From NCBI RefSeq assembly GCF_000787575.1, contig NW_012236530.1, forward strand, positions 688,734 to 752,733: a stretch of DNA of 64,000 nucleotides. The letters run 5' to 3'. The DNA comes from Acytostelium subglobosum LB1. Taxonomy: Eukaryota > Evosea > Eumycetozoa > Acytosteliales > Acytosteliaceae. Shown in pieces: positions 49,122-61,156 of this stretch. The notes under the pieces were generated by a model. The model saw only the letters and a list, made by a program, of their open reading frames with translations, had not been told where the DNA came from and made no database searches. The position numbers and the translations under genes were made by a program. How positions within the stretch are numbered: position 1 is the stretch's first letter; every line of letters starts with the position of its first letter.

Positions 49122-49668
49122 GCTTATGCTTGTTTATTTCTTTGTTTGTATATATATATTTATTTATTTATTTATGTTTGGTTAAGTGTGTTGCTCAACT
49201 AACAATCACTTGATTGGATGAACACACACACAAGTGGAAGTACCCCAACTTCAAATGGAATCTTCGCACCATCTTAGTCCTTTTCAGGACTAAACAATGA
49301 TCTTGATGACATCAGATCAGTGATGTGAAGTATATTTTGAGTTATTTTCACAATAACAAACGAATAATAATCAAACATAAATAACTTTGATTCAATCAGT
49401 ATTGTTTGAGCAAGATGATTGGTGTGTTCAATAAGGCCATTGGACGACCTCCCACCAATCGATCGGTTTAATTGTCAGCACACACGCGAGTTCAGTTGAC
49501 GCTTCATCATCATTGGCTAAAGCCAATCAATCAACAAGCAGGAGATAGTCAACAACAATGTTGTTATTGTCCACACCGAAGCATCAACATCAAACAATCA
49601 TCAATCATTCATTCAATCATTCATACAATCATTATAGATAATAATAATAATAAGTTAATAGTTTATAA
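49122..49668. other. Divergent intergenic region
   Basis: Between the 5' ends of the thiolase and the Cys-rich gene. Contains TATATATATTTATTTATT at 49150-49165 on the thiolase side, a CATT/CAAT repeat at about 49595-49630, and AATAATAATAATAA before 49669. No gene is seen. Confidence 0.5.
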
Positions 49669-50709
49669 ATGTCCAATTATAATTATATCCTGTTGACATT
49701 GTTGTTGACAATAACATTTACCATTAGTACCATTAATGGTCAAACATGTCAATCATGTGTCAAGTTAAATGAAGTCTGCAATAAGACAACAAGTATATGT
49801 TCAAAGGGTAGTGGATGTGCACTAACTGATGATGGCACATACAGATGTTTAACAATACCCGGCAATGGAGAGGACTGTCGACTCATCAAGCATTGTACCA
49901 ACTTCTACACCTGTGATGAAAAGACCAATAGATGTGTCTCGGAGAAATACCTTGGCTTTGGCGAAGAGTGCACCAATAATACTCAATGTTCAAGAGGTCT
50001 GACTTGCTCCAATGTTGGATGTACCAGCGTCACCTATCCCAACTGCTCCACCTCCTTCTCATGTAAATACAACGAGATATGTATGAATGGAGCTTGTGCC
50101 GTCCCGCCACCAGATGGATCCGATTGCAAGAACGGTGATGAATGTGAGCCAATGAGCAACTGTTTGAATGGCAAATGTACTCCATACCTCTCGGTCCAAT
50201 CCGGAGGTGACTGTGATATGTCAATCGATTGTGATGTGCCCCAAGGTTTGATCGTAAGTCATTACTCACTCATGTCGACATGCATGGATGGGCATTCATC
50301 AATCACTGACTCATTCCATCATTCAATCTTATAGTGCATTGATAAGAAGTGCCAGAGCAAGAATATATTGACCAATACCAAGTGCAATGACTCGTCAACA
50401 TGTTGGAAGATGACAGACAATGCACTTTGTAAGTGTGATGGCAAGTCATCACCTTCCATTGGTTCATGTGCTTTGACGATCGATGTTAACAAGGTGACCA
50501 AATCAATGTTCACCAACTTCAACTCGTGTCTAATGAACAATAAGTGTCCAAAGGTTGATCAACCAATTCCAGGCACCTGTTACAACAAGTGTGGTGTACC
50601 AATGGCTGAAATGGATCTGTGTGGCAATGGAGGATCAGGACTCCTTATACATCCCAACACTATCCTAACATGTCTGGTACTGATGGCTGCTGCATGGTAC
50701 TTGATGTAG
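49669..50709 (+). CDS. Cysteine-rich GPI-anchored-type surface protein
   Basis: Exons 49669-50253 and 50335-50709 give 319 residues. A signal peptide (YILLTLLLTITFTISTING) is followed by at least four Cys-rich modules with spacing like CxxCVKLNEVCNK, CSRGLTCSNVGC and CKYNEICMNGACAVPPP, of the kind seen in Dictyostelium extracellular proteins. The C-terminus is Asn-Gly-Gly-Ser then a hydrophobic tail (LTCLVLMAAAWYLM) with no cytosolic part, which suggests a GPI anchor. Many N-x-T/S sites are present. Function is unknown; adhesion or extracellular matrix is only a guess. Confidence 0.83.
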
Positions 50710-50765
50710 AGTAGTGTACCCTAACTACTTGTTCCAAGGAATAGGAGATATTTTGAAAGATTAAG

Positions 50766-50788
50766 CTCGCTTTGATCTTCAGAGCGAG
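50766..50788. other. Small stem-loop after the Cys-rich gene
   Basis: CTCGCT and AGCGAG pair across an 11-base loop, about 60 bases after the stop codon. It may affect 3' end formation, or may mean nothing. Confidence 0.3.
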
Positions 50789-50833
50789 GTTTCAGTTTCT
50801 TCGAAGTTGACCAAAAGTTTGGAAACACAACAA

Positions 50834-50839
50834 AATAAA
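50834..50839 (+). terminator. Poly(A) signal AATAAA
   Basis: AATAAA 125 bases after the stop of the Cys-rich gene. Confidence 0.4.
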
Positions 50840-50917
50840 TGATCTGACACACAACAAGAATCAATCAACCGACCAATCGCTCATACAACTAACTATTACT
50901 ACTATTATAATAATATA

Positions 50918-52573
50918 ATGTCTCTTGACTCACTTCCAAACATTGTCTTTGTAAATGTGTTGATCATGGCGCCACAGGTGGACCAATTTATGATTGGTCT
51001 AACATCAAAGCGAGCGTGGACACTTTATAATAAGCTTCCAATTGATCAAGATATATGTATGTACATTTTACATCCATCAATGATGGTATAAACGCAACAA
51101 CACTGACACAAGTCACTATTACTCTCGTTGGTCATTCAAACAGTTGGAATATCATTGAAGAAGAGCACACCTTTACATGACGACAATACATCATATAACT
51201 TCCCACCCAATGTAACAACACTTGAGTTGAGAGGATCATATGATTGCGTTGACATTGCACCAGGCTTCATCCCAAGCACGATCACAACTCTTAAATACAA
51301 CGTTGACAGACCATTAAATACTGAAGCAATACCCATGTCAGTGGTCAACCTTGAGTTTAGTAGATCGCACAATGCGCCATACCTCAATTACTTAACCGGA
51401 CTCATTCCAAGCACATTGAAATCTCTAAGTCTGGAAAACTACCACCTCCATCCCGTATCAATCCCAACATCACTGACCAAACTCAAGATCACTCATCGGA
51501 TCAATCAGCTGATCCCACCAATCAACAATTTACACAACCTCACTGAACTCTACATTCATAGTGAGATCAACCCAATCACCTGGGCCAGCTCCCCGGAACT
51601 GAAATCACTGACGACACTACACATTGGACGCCTGACGAGCATTCCTCCCATTGGATTCTTTTCCAATGCCATCAAGAAGTTGACATTCGACTATTACACC
51701 TACGATCTCACTCCTGGCCTCTTGCCAACCTCCCTGGAAACACTATCAATCTCCAAGGCGTTCAATGTTGGGCTAAAGGCGGGATGTCTCCCATCCTCCC
51801 TCACCTACCTCTCACTCGATCAATATGACCAGCCCATCCAGATCGGTGCATTGCACGAAGGACTTGTATATTTTGATATTGGATCAACATTCACTCATAA
51901 CATTCAAGAAGGTGTCCTCCCAACCTCTCTAAAGACATTCATCTTTAGCAGGCTCATCTGTAATGAGACTCAACATATCATTCTCCCAGATCAACTTGAG
52001 AATCTATCTCTTAGTGTGTACAGTGAGAGTGTATGCACACTGCCCAGTCGTCTAAAGTCATTGGCAATCAAGTCCTTCCACTCAACTACTATGATATCAC
52101 CTTTGCCACCAACATTGGAAACATTCTCAGTCAGTTGTTGCTCCAATGGTGTTGACATTGCCATTCGCAACTGTCCATCATTGACTAGTTTGGAGTGTCC
52201 AAGCAACTTGTTCAATTCAGATATCCAACCATTCGTACCCCTTGGATTGAGGAGCCTTGTCATACTCGTGTCCACAACCCCATTCACCTTGCCTCTAGAC
52301 AACAGCTGGAGCAACCTTCAAGAGATAGTCGTTCATTTACATGATAACTATAATCTCGATTCAAGATCCAGCTGGGAGGACACTATGTCGTGGCTAAGAA
52401 GTAGTATGACAAACAACCGTTCTATCAGAGCACTAATCAGTGCCAAACGATCATTTGACATCTATGTGGACAACGGTCTAAAGCCACGGTTTAGTGTCCG
52501 CCACGATCTCTCTGATGATGGAAAGACGATGGTATTCACCTCACGTTTCAGATACAAGTACTTCAACTTCTAG
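50918..52573 (+). CDS. F-box-like/FNIP repeat protein
   Basis: Exons 50918-51056 and 51144-52573 give 522 residues. Residues 1-46 resemble an F-box start (LPNIVFVNVLIMAPQVDQF). From about residue 60 to 430, repeats of about 20-23 residues follow the pattern L-P-x-S-L-x-x-L-x-L (IPSTLKSLSLENYHLHPVSI; LPTSLETLSISKAFNVGLKA; LPSSLTYLSLDQYDQPIQIG), which is the dictyostelid FNIP/LRR type. Such proteins form a very large paralogue family in social amoebae and are thought to be ubiquitin-ligase adaptors through the F-box. The specific target is unknown. Confidence 0.82.
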
Positions 52574-52605
52574 TTGATGATATATCTCTATCTATCTTTA
52601 TACAT

Positions 52606-55257
52606 TTATAATACAATAACATCTTCACTATCACTGATTATATCTATCTTCCTCTTCCTTGGCTTCTTCTTTGAACTCTCACTTGCTGTTGGTATGCTCT
52701 TCCTCTTCTTGTTTGGTGTGTGGGTTGTTAATGTGTTTGATGTTGCTCTCAGTCTCCTCCACCTGGCGATGAATGGTACCATCATCTTCCTCTTGAAGAC
52801 AACATGATTCGGTGTGATTATACCTCTGTCGAGTGCCAGCTTGATGAGTGGATTGGATGCTTCTTTGAACTTTTGAGTATCATAGCTGTAGTCATCATCT
52901 TGCTCCATGAGATGTCTATTGCAATTGACTGACATTGCTGAGCGCAGTGCAAGTTCATGTATGTTCAATCCATCTATATCCACATTGTTGGTCTTGAGTT
53001 GCTCCATCATGAACACCAAAGACTCCACTCGATCCGTGCTCAAACAATTATTCACTAGTGACTTGTAGTCCGTGCCTGCTCCATAAGTCTCCAATAGGTT
53101 CATGAGGTGACGAGCAAGTTCAACGTTGCCAACACTTAGAGCACGTCCCAGCGTTCTCTCAAAGTCCTTGGTATACTTGTTTGTCAGCTCGGAAATCTCC
53201 TTCACTCCTCTGTGCAGACACAACAGCTCGGCAAAGTCCATAAACTGCTCTGGGGTTGCCAGCTCACCAAAGAACATGAATATTGACTGTCGGACGTCAC
53301 CAGCGAACTTGTCCATGATAAGTGGCAACATCTTGAACTGTCGATTCACCAGCAGCATCAACATATGAGAGCAGTTGGCCTCAATCTCCGTCATGAGACC
53401 ACGATAATGTTGATAGAATAGATGAATGTGCTCGATACTCTTTGTACCTTGGATACTGAGTAGCTTGGTCTTCTCTTGATCGGATGCTTGAGAGTGTTCC
53501 AACAAGTATTTGATGGACTCACAACTTGAACCATTCAAACTGAACAGTCTGAGAGGGAACTTGGGATTGAGTGACAGTATGTTCTCCAACTCATCCACAT
53601 CTGGCACACCGACGAGTTCGAACAGTAGATTGCTGGGGTTGTTGTTGATGAAGGGAAAGATGGAGTGAGCCAGCTTAAAGTGACCCATGGCGCACAGCCT
53701 CTGCACAACCTTCCTCTCGATTGATACACCCTTGCTGTGTAGATATGAGACAACCGAAGGGTCTATATTCTTCTGGACAATGTTCTGCGCGAGGTACTGA
53801 GGAGTGGATTGATGCCATCCGTATACTAATTCAATGAACTCCAATGATGACTTGTCAATCAAGATTTGTCTTGGTGGTTCTGTGGACAATTGATAGGCGA
53901 GCTTGACTTGTTTGATTGAGCCCTTAGTGTAGATCGTGTTCAGGCCACCATGATCAATGATGTACTGGGTGAGCTCCTTGCTGAGAAATTGATTGTTGAG
54001 CAAGACTATAGTGCCGCATAACCTTGGGAAGTTGCTGAACCTCGCGGTTTTGGCCTTGAACTGATATTGAAAGCCACCTTTCAGCAGGAACCAGTACTCA
54101 ACCAGTAGTATAAAGCTGTGTGCTTCCTTCATGTACCCAACACAGTTCTTGAGCAGACCCGCAACATGGTCTTGCGCCTGCTTTATCAATTGTGTACCAT
54201 TCTTCATGTTGAGTGTCTTGATCATAACATGCTCTAATGTGTCAAAGGATGATTGAGTAAACTTGTCCACATCAAGCAGTTGCTCGACAATGTATTCGAA
54301 TCGTGATGGACTTATGGTCACTTCAGAGATGGTGGAATAATACTTCTCAAACACAATGATGTTGCCATGTCTGATGATCAGGTACATAAGATTATCACAA
54401 AGATTGTCGAATATGTCCATTTTGCCCAACTCGAGGAGTGTCTGCATGGTGGAGGCCAACGCCGGTGGCTGTACATACTCAGTGATATACTTGTTGGTTG
54501 AGAGCACCACTGTTGAATGGTGCTTGAGTATCAGTTTGAGCAGGTCAGGGTCATCAGAGGTGAGCACGTAGGGAATGGGATTGACAATGTCCTCGATCTC
54601 AGACTCTTCGGCATCTTTGATCAGATGACGAAAGAGAGGAAAGTTCAGTTGGTACAGAGTCTCGTTGAGCAAGTTGATACCAACAAAGAGATTGTATTGT
54701 TGGTCGATCATTTGATAGAGATGCGCGTCCATTAATGGGATGAGTTTCCTGATGTCGTTGTTTGTGAACCATAGTGGCTCACGTCTCTCCAGCTTCAAAC
54801 GAAGCAACTCAATGAAATTATGATCAATCATCCAAGACACCTCAAAGATCTGATCATACTTCTTGATCGGTGCGAATGTATTGTTATTGGTGTAGCTAAT
54901 AGTAGGGTACATCATTGTCCTGGACATTATTTTATGTTTGCTCACTGATTGAATGATGGTACGCACTAGATAACGTTGTTTGAGTACAGAGTATATGGCC
55001 AATGAGTGTCTGGCCGTCTTGCAACTATCAATATTGCATTGTCTATTGTCTTGTTGTTGTTGTTTTTGTGCTTCCGAATCATTTGTTGGAGCATTGACCC
55101 AGAGAAGAAGTGGAGACTTCCTTTCCAAAACCTTTGTATGTAGAATAGACATGTTATTGTTGTTGTTCGTTGATATCCTTTGTTTCTTTCGTTGTTGTAC
55201 AACAATATCTCTATTATCTATATCTCTATCTCTATCAATACTTGATGAATGACCCAT
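52606..55257 (-). CDS. Ankyrin-like repeat protein, dictyostelid family
   Basis: One exon, 883 residues. The N-terminus has an Arg/Asp-rich start and poly-Asn. The body is helix-turn-helix repeats such as SDDPDLLKLILKHHSTVVLS, GNVELARHLMNLLETYGAGT and MGHFKLAHSIFPFINNNPSN, which resemble diverged ankyrin repeats of the large Dictyostelium families. The C-terminus has basic patches (PNKKRKSIPTASESSKKKPR), which could be a nuclear signal. It lies 32 bases from the convergent FNIP gene. No enzyme motif is visible. Confidence 0.75.
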   Translation of the reverse strand: MGHSSSIDRDRDIDNRDIVVQQRKKQRISTNNNNNMSILHTKVLERKSPLLLWVNAPTNDSEAQKQQQQDNRQCNIDSCKTARHSLAIYSVLKQRYLVRTIIQSVSKHKIMSRTMMYPTISYTNNNTFAPIKKYDQIFEVSWMIDHNFIELLRLKLERREPLWFTNNDIRKLIPLMDAHLYQMIDQQYNLFVGINLLNETLYQLNFPLFRHLIKDAEESEIEDIVNPIPYVLTSDDPDLLKLILKHHSTVVLSTNKYITEYVQPPALASTMQTLLELGKMDIFDNLCDNLMYLIIRHGNIIVFEKYYSTISEVTISPSRFEYIVEQLLDVDKFTQSSFDTLEHVMIKTLNMKNGTQLIKQAQDHVAGLLKNCVGYMKEAHSFILLVEYWFLLKGGFQYQFKAKTARFSNFPRLCGTIVLLNNQFLSKELTQYIIDHGGLNTIYTKGSIKQVKLAYQLSTEPPRQILIDKSSLEFIELVYGWHQSTPQYLAQNIVQKNIDPSVVSYLHSKGVSIERKVVQRLCAMGHFKLAHSIFPFINNNPSNLLFELVGVPDVDELENILSLNPKFPLRLFSLNGSSCESIKYLLEHSQASDQEKTKLLSIQGTKSIEHIHLFYQHYRGLMTEIEANCSHMLMLLVNRQFKMLPLIMDKFAGDVRQSIFMFFGELATPEQFMDFAELLCLHRGVKEISELTNKYTKDFERTLGRALSVGNVELARHLMNLLETYGAGTDYKSLVNNCLSTDRVESLVFMMEQLKTNNVDIDGLNIHELALRSAMSVNCNRHLMEQDDDYSYDTQKFKEASNPLIKLALDRGIITPNHVVFKRKMMVPFIARWRRLRATSNTLTTHTPNKKRKSIPTASESSKKKPRKRKIDIISDSEDVIVL

Positions 55258-55436
55258 TAGTTGAATGTTAACCCATCTAAAGTAATGTCACTTCACACTT
55301 CACAAAAGTGACATGTCAAACAAACACACTTTTGTTAAAATCATTCATTGACATGCTTGGATTTATAAGAAATCAAGTCAGATAAGTTGTCATTAGATCT
55401 ATAATTCGAATTATTCCAAGAAAAGTAAACTGACTA

Positions 55437-57791
55437 TCATTTATGGGACCATTGTTGACTTGAGGTGTCAAATGACAAGGGTAAACTACGTAACTTTCCT
55501 CGTCTAAATCTTCCAACTGTCTTTGATTGAATGCTTGTCAATGGCTCACCCAAGAAGTTCAATATCGACTGGATACATTATTGGATGTTAGTTTGTTATC
55601 ATGACTAAAGTCATTTGTCTTGGAATGAATATACACACCTTTAGCTTATCAATTTGATCTACTAATGTGGCGGCCTCCATCATCCTTGTTGTCTGGTCCT
55701 CGATCATATAATGTAAGTTCAACTCGGATTCAATACTCTGTTGTAGTAGTCGTCGTTCGTGAGTATTAGTAATATTATTGATTGATATTGATTGGATATC
55801 ATACCTTGATTGTTTCCTTCTCCAATAAAAGATAATTGCTTGTAGCATTGTTGTTGTTGTTGTTGTTGTTGTCTTGCTTGAGTGCCTTTGATCGGATAGT
55901 GAATATTGGTGAAGACTCTGTGATTATTACATTGGAATGTATCTCAGCTGTTCATGAATGATCATACAAGTCAATGGTTAGTAATCAATCCGGATTGTCT
56001 GAGGTATGAGTGAATAACACTTACCATTGGCATTCTGAAATACAAGTCTAAAGGAGGCAAGTGCCACAGTATGTCTGTGGAGTGCCACCTCCTCGAATAG
56101 GGTCATCGAGAAACGATGATCGTTGGATGGCTTGCTAACTACTTGTTTCTTGAGCAATGACACCTGCTTCTTTAGCTTCTGAGTGACGGCAATTCGCTTC
56201 TCAATCATCGAGAGAATATAAGAGACGAATGACCATTGATTACCAATTGATTGAGTGGGACACTGCATCAGACCAGCCAATACCTGCACCCATCGATACA
56301 GACGTCCATTAACCACCGGTGGAGGTGTTGTGCCACTGCCAGCGCACTCTGCTGCCAGATCGATGGTGTCGTCTGGGAACAGGTTGGTGTGGAGCTGATC
56401 GCTAATGTCATTTGAGACCAAGCTGACCAAGTTCAAGTCGACGTGATACTGGAACTGAAGCTGGACGACCTGGTTCGATATGTTATACAAGAATACCAGT
56501 GAGAGTGGATGTACCAATGATGTTGTTGTCGTCTTTGTCTGATCTGTCTTTGTTGTTGTCGATGTGCCTGTTCCTGATGCTTGTACGTCATCTTCCATGG
56601 ATGATGTAACTTGAGAAGTAGATGATGATGATGAAGATGTTGATGATGATTGAGTTGTATTGAACTGAATGGCCTTGTCCATGTCACCTTGTATCTTGAT
56701 GTTGAGATCTGATTCTGGTTGTTGTTGGTGCGTGGCGAGGTTAGTTTGTGCCGCCAATGGGGTGATGCTCCAAGTGTGGCACACGTCGCCGAGGTGTACT
56801 CACTCTTTGAAGATGATTGGAATGAAAGGATGGATGTATATATCATATATAATGGCTTTGGTAAATGTACTACATTCAAGTTGTAACTTGAGTTGAGTGA
56901 TGGTTGTAGCGTTGACAGTCTCTGTTGTTATTGTTGTTGGAGTTAGTACGTGTCTTGTTCTCTCTCTCTCGATCTCGTCTGTGACATACCTTTGACAAGT
57001 CAGATACAATCTTTGGTAGTGACAGGAGGAAGTCTTGCTTGGTACGATTGAGTGCTATCATAGACTTCTTCTCCTTCTCGAGATTAACCAATTGTTCAAC
57101 CATCTGTGCTCGCTCTTCCAACTCAAAGTTCAAACGTTGTATTATATCATTATGTCTATTGCTGTTGTTACCATTGGTATCACCATTCATTACATCTTCT
57201 TCATTATTACTATGATCCACAGACTGTGCACACTTTGATTGATAGTACTCTTGTGATACCAACACTGGCTGATCCTTATCAATGCTATTGTCGACGAGCA
57301 TTAGTATGAGTATGAGTATGAGTTGATATGACGCCCTCACTCGCGACTATTATTACATACTCAAACTCTGTAAGTGATCTTATCTCCTTCATTAGATGGT
57401 TCTTCTCGTATACATAGTTCTGATAGAGTTGATTGATATTGTCCAACCTCTGACGCTCTTTGTCTACATCGCCTTTGGTGGCCTCTGACGCAAATTGATC
57501 TGTACGATTGGCATCCTTCAGATCCATGAACAATGATAGTACTGTTTGATGCGTTGCGCTGTCAGTCAAACCATCGCCACTATGTTGTTGTTGTGGCATG
57601 CCACGCTGTTCCATCATCGTTGAGCACATTGATCTGATCCTATCGGCCACGACGAATGAGTTTGGATGTGGTAGGTCCACCAATGTCTGTATAGTCAATG
57701 GTGTTGTTGTTGTAGTAGCCTCTGTTGCCTCACCTGCTGGTGGTGAAGTGCTACTCTTCACCTCTCCCATCTCAACATCAGCTGAAGACAT
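55437..57791 (-). CDS. thoc5: THO complex subunit 5
   Basis: Seven exons (57361-57791, 56990-57284, 56804-56921, 56025-56714, 55805-55947, 55639-55737, 55437-55568) all join in frame to 635 residues, close to the 683 of human THOC5. Diagnostic parts are NINQLYQNYVYEKNHLMKEI early, a coiled coil, HLPKPLYMIYTSILSFQ directly joined to SDLNIKIQGDMDKAI (across an intron), NLFPDDTI, and GRLYRWVQVLAGLMQCP. Ser/Thr/Asn-rich inserts are amoeba additions. THO acts in transcription-coupled mRNA packaging and export in the nucleus. Confidence 0.85.
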
Positions 57792-58008
57792 TGTAGTTAT
57801 ATATTTTATTTGTATATAAATAAATATCGGGTGTGATGATCATCAATCAAATAAAGACGAATGTGATGATCACATTCATACTCATAGTCACCAAAACTCA
57901 TATATAATGTTCTAAAGCGCTGATGTTGTAGGTTTATTGATTGATTGATTGGCGTGGACATGCACTGGTATGATCTGGCACGCCACCTGGACAAAAGAGT
58001 GAGAGAGT

Positions 58009-58921
58009 CTAGACTCTTTGAGTGGACTTGCTATCGAACCATTTCCTCAGGTACCAAATCTGAGCAACACCCATAGAGACGAGAACAAACAGTTGGATAA
58101 TGGTCCATCTGACCACTCTTGCGTTGGTGCTCTCAGAGGCTAAACAAAGGAAAGACAAGTCAAGTTAGTCATCTGAAACACTTCATTCACGTGCATCATC
58201 ATCCTTCATCAGAAATCACTTACTATCTCTGTTTGTTTGCTCTCTGTATCTCATCTTCTTCTGCTCAATGACAATCGAGTGCAACGCTCTCTCAATCTTT
58301 TGGATTGATTGATCCATTGGGTTCAAAGTATCTTGATTGATCGATTGATTGATTGATTGAATGAATAAAGTTAGTGATCTATCTGGTCAACGAACGAAGT
58401 GGATGTTATGCTACATACCTCCCTTGACCAAATCCTTCTGGTCGTCCTCGAATCCCCATGTGAATGTAACGACCTTGGCAGTGAACCTTGACATCTCGTT
58501 GCCAAAGCAAAGCTTGTAGGTACCAGTATTCGAAGCGGTGAACGATTGTCTACCCTTCATTGTTGTATCAAAGTGCAGTCTAGAGTACAATGTGTTTCCT
58601 TGTGGATCGAATATCTATGTTGTGTGTCATTGAAGACATTGTCAAAGGTGCGTGTGTCAGATGACTGTATCTGTATTACTGTATGATTGATTGATTGATT
58701 GTTTGTTTGTTTGTTTCGTTCATTACCTTGACATCAATATCCAATAGACCACCTCTGATCACTTGATAGTTGATCAAGGATGTTCTACCAGCCTCGACGT
58801 TCTCGTAGTAACACTCTTGATTCTTTGGCTCGATTTGCATAGTCAAAGCCTCTGCGCCATTGTATGCCAATAGCATCAACAGTGCTGTAACGACAACAAT
58901 ATACAATGACTTTGATACCAT
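58009..58921 (-). CDS. p24/EMP24 (TMED) family cargo receptor
   Basis: Exons 58727-58921, 58419-58614, 58224-58331 and 58009-58139 give 209 residues, typical for p24. A signal peptide (LYIVVVTALLMLLAYNGAEA) is followed by a GOLD domain (MQIEPKNQECYYENVEAG; FTASNTGTYKLCFGNEMS) with its two conserved Cys. A coiled coil comes next, then one membrane helix (WTIIQLFVLVSMGVAQIWYL) and a short tail RKWFDSKSTQRV. The tail has the aromatic COPII-type signal but not a C-terminal KKxx. These proteins cycle between ER and Golgi and help select cargo such as GPI proteins. Subfamily (beta versus other) is not certain. Confidence 0.92.
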
Positions 58922-59111
58922 GTCTATCTATCTGTGTAATCTAAATATCTGTATGAATCGTGTTTGAAGTCAACAAAGTATGAATGTGAATGTGAATTGG
59001 TTGCAAGTTCAACCAAAAATGTGTGTCGACTCGACAAAGGACCTCAGTGACGTGTGTGATTGGTTGAAGGGAGGTGGCAGCCAACCAGTCCTGATTTATT
59101 ACAATATGTGT

Positions 59112-60955
59112 CTAAGTTAGTATAGTACCGTTATCCATGTCATCTTGATCTAGACTCAGTTGGAAGGCTGGCCCACGTTGTGTGATGAATACATTGTACC
59201 GGGATGGTATCATCCATGTCTTGGTATGTGGAATACATAATATCTTGTTGTCTTCGTTCACTATCACTGGTACCAATGTCTTGGCAAGCCTAGATATCAC
59301 TCCGAGTCGCTTACGTATATGTCCTCCAAACGACTCGTCAGTGGCCGGGTCATAATATCGTACAGAATGTAAATTGTGATTCCTGATCACTGTCTTGTTG
59401 GCCGCACTGACATCCATCATGTCATTGTTGTTGTTGTTGCTGACATTGTTGTTGTCACTCCAAACAGTACTGTCTGTACTTGGTATTGATATAGATATTG
59501 AGTATGGACCAAATTGGATGGGCTTGCCGTCCAAGTTAGCCTGCTTGATTGGTACTGTGATTGTGTGTGTAGGGAAGATGGACTGACCGTGGACGACAAG
59601 GTACTCGTCCTCAATGTAGAAGAATGTCCTGTCCAATGTCTTGCTGTTGGTATGCTTTAACGCACGATACATGCGCACGTACTCGCTGTGTCTGAAGAAC
59701 ATGTGCTCGCCACGCAGTGCCATCGACACGTGATACAGCACGCGCACTGCGATGGGTTCTGGCAGCTCGACCAGTCTGATCAGCGGGATAGAGAACATTG
59801 GTAGACAACGATGAAATGTTTGCATCACCTCGTTCATGATGAACTCTTCAACCTGTTGTTGGAACATGTTGCGATACTCGCGAAAGATTGACAGCACTGA
59901 GTTGAAGTCCTTGGGAGGGATGTCCATGCGTGACAGCGCCAGACGGATGCGATTGCGTTCGAATGATGTCATATCGTTGGTGGCATCATGTGTGAATCTG
60001 ACATTGTACACGTTGCATACGCCAAACAGCTCGTCCTTTGACATGTCTAGTAGTGGGCGGTAGACGCTGATGTTTCCGCCAGGTGAGTCGACGCGCCGCG
60101 ACATTGCCGCCAGGCCCTCGATGCCACTGCCATGTTGTAAACGATGTATGAAGGTCTCTATTTGATCATTGCGATTGGATCCAACGAATATTGCATTGGC
60201 TTCGAATCGCTCGGCTATCTGTTTCAGGATGTCAAAGCGACGTCGACGCAACGCCGCCAACAATCCAGTTGCAGGGGGCCCGCTGCCAACCCAGTCGACC
60301 TTCATTACAATATGTTGTATATCGCTACCAAGTGCTTTGATGCATTCTGATATCGCAGGTATGTCCTCCGAGGGTGGAGTCAGACCATGATCAACCGTCA
60401 CCGCGACTATCCCAATTCCATGATTATTGCACCATCCCTTCAACAGGAACAGCAGTGCCATGCTTTGATTGATTGAGTGAGATGATGAATGAGTGAGTGA
60501 GTGATGGAGCGAATGGAGTGAGTGATGGAGCGAATGGAGTGAGCGATCGGGTCGACCTACCTATCTGCACCGCCTGAAGCTGCGACTATGATGTATTTGC
60601 TCTTCTGTATGTCGGGATACTCATTCATACTCTTGATGAATCGATATAATAGTCGTTCGACTTCAACTTCATTCAGGGTTGAAGTTGCTCGTGACTTTGA
60701 ATACAATGCCAATGCTTCATCTCTAATCTTTGTTACTTCATTATCATCAGCTGTTGTTGATCTCTTAGTAGTCTTTTTTGTCTTTATGGTACCTGTCTGT
60801 TGTTGTTGATGTGTCTGAATCTGTTTGAGTGACTTGTTGAATGTGGACATTGTGGCAGTGGCAAATGATCGATGGAGGAGTGATGATGACCGACATTGAG
60901 GCCCTAGGATCAGAGGTGAGCAAGCTGGTATTGCTTGTCTCAGTGACCTCAGCAT
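59112..60955 (-). CDS. tilS: tRNA(Ile)-lysidine synthetase-like protein, probably mitochondrial
   Basis: Exons 60561-60955 and 59112-60462 give 581 residues. The first 40 residues are Arg/Ser/Ala-rich without acids (MLRSLRQAIPACSPLI; SSSLLHRSFATATM), as in a mitochondrial presequence. The splice builds the PP-loop IIVAASGGADSMALLFLLKG, which binds ATP. VTVDHGLTPPSED, GSNRNDQIETFIHRLQHGSG, YRPLLDMSKDEL and RNRIR are the further TilS motifs. The C-terminal part includes FGGHIRKRLGVISRL, like the TilS C-domain. The enzyme puts lysine on C34 of a tRNA(Ile) so that it reads AUA. Bacterial-type TilS in a eukaryotic nucleus is expected for an organelle with tRNA(Ile) CAU. Confidence 0.88.
60503..60544. 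repeat. Two tandem 21-bp units in the TilS intron
   Basis: The unit GTGATGGAGCGAATGGAGTG plus one base occurs twice in a row, within the single TilS intron (60463-60560). The copies are nearly identical. Confidence 0.7.
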
Positions 60956-61156
60956 CGTATTATGTATATGTATATAACAAATCTAGACAAGATAAAGAGA
61001 ATGAAGTTGTTGCCTGAGGCAACTTGGCGAATTTTATACATTGAGGTGCGCGCGACCAAGTCTGCAGCGACATGCATGCAGACCCCTTTTGAAGGTTTAT
61101 TGATGTGATGGATGAGAATGAATGAATGAATTAACATGGTTGAGCCCAGAGATAGT

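Noticed and set aside
50766-50788. Possible bacterial-style terminator
   Set aside because: The stem is short, there is no U-run of the right form, and rho-independent termination does not apply in this genome.
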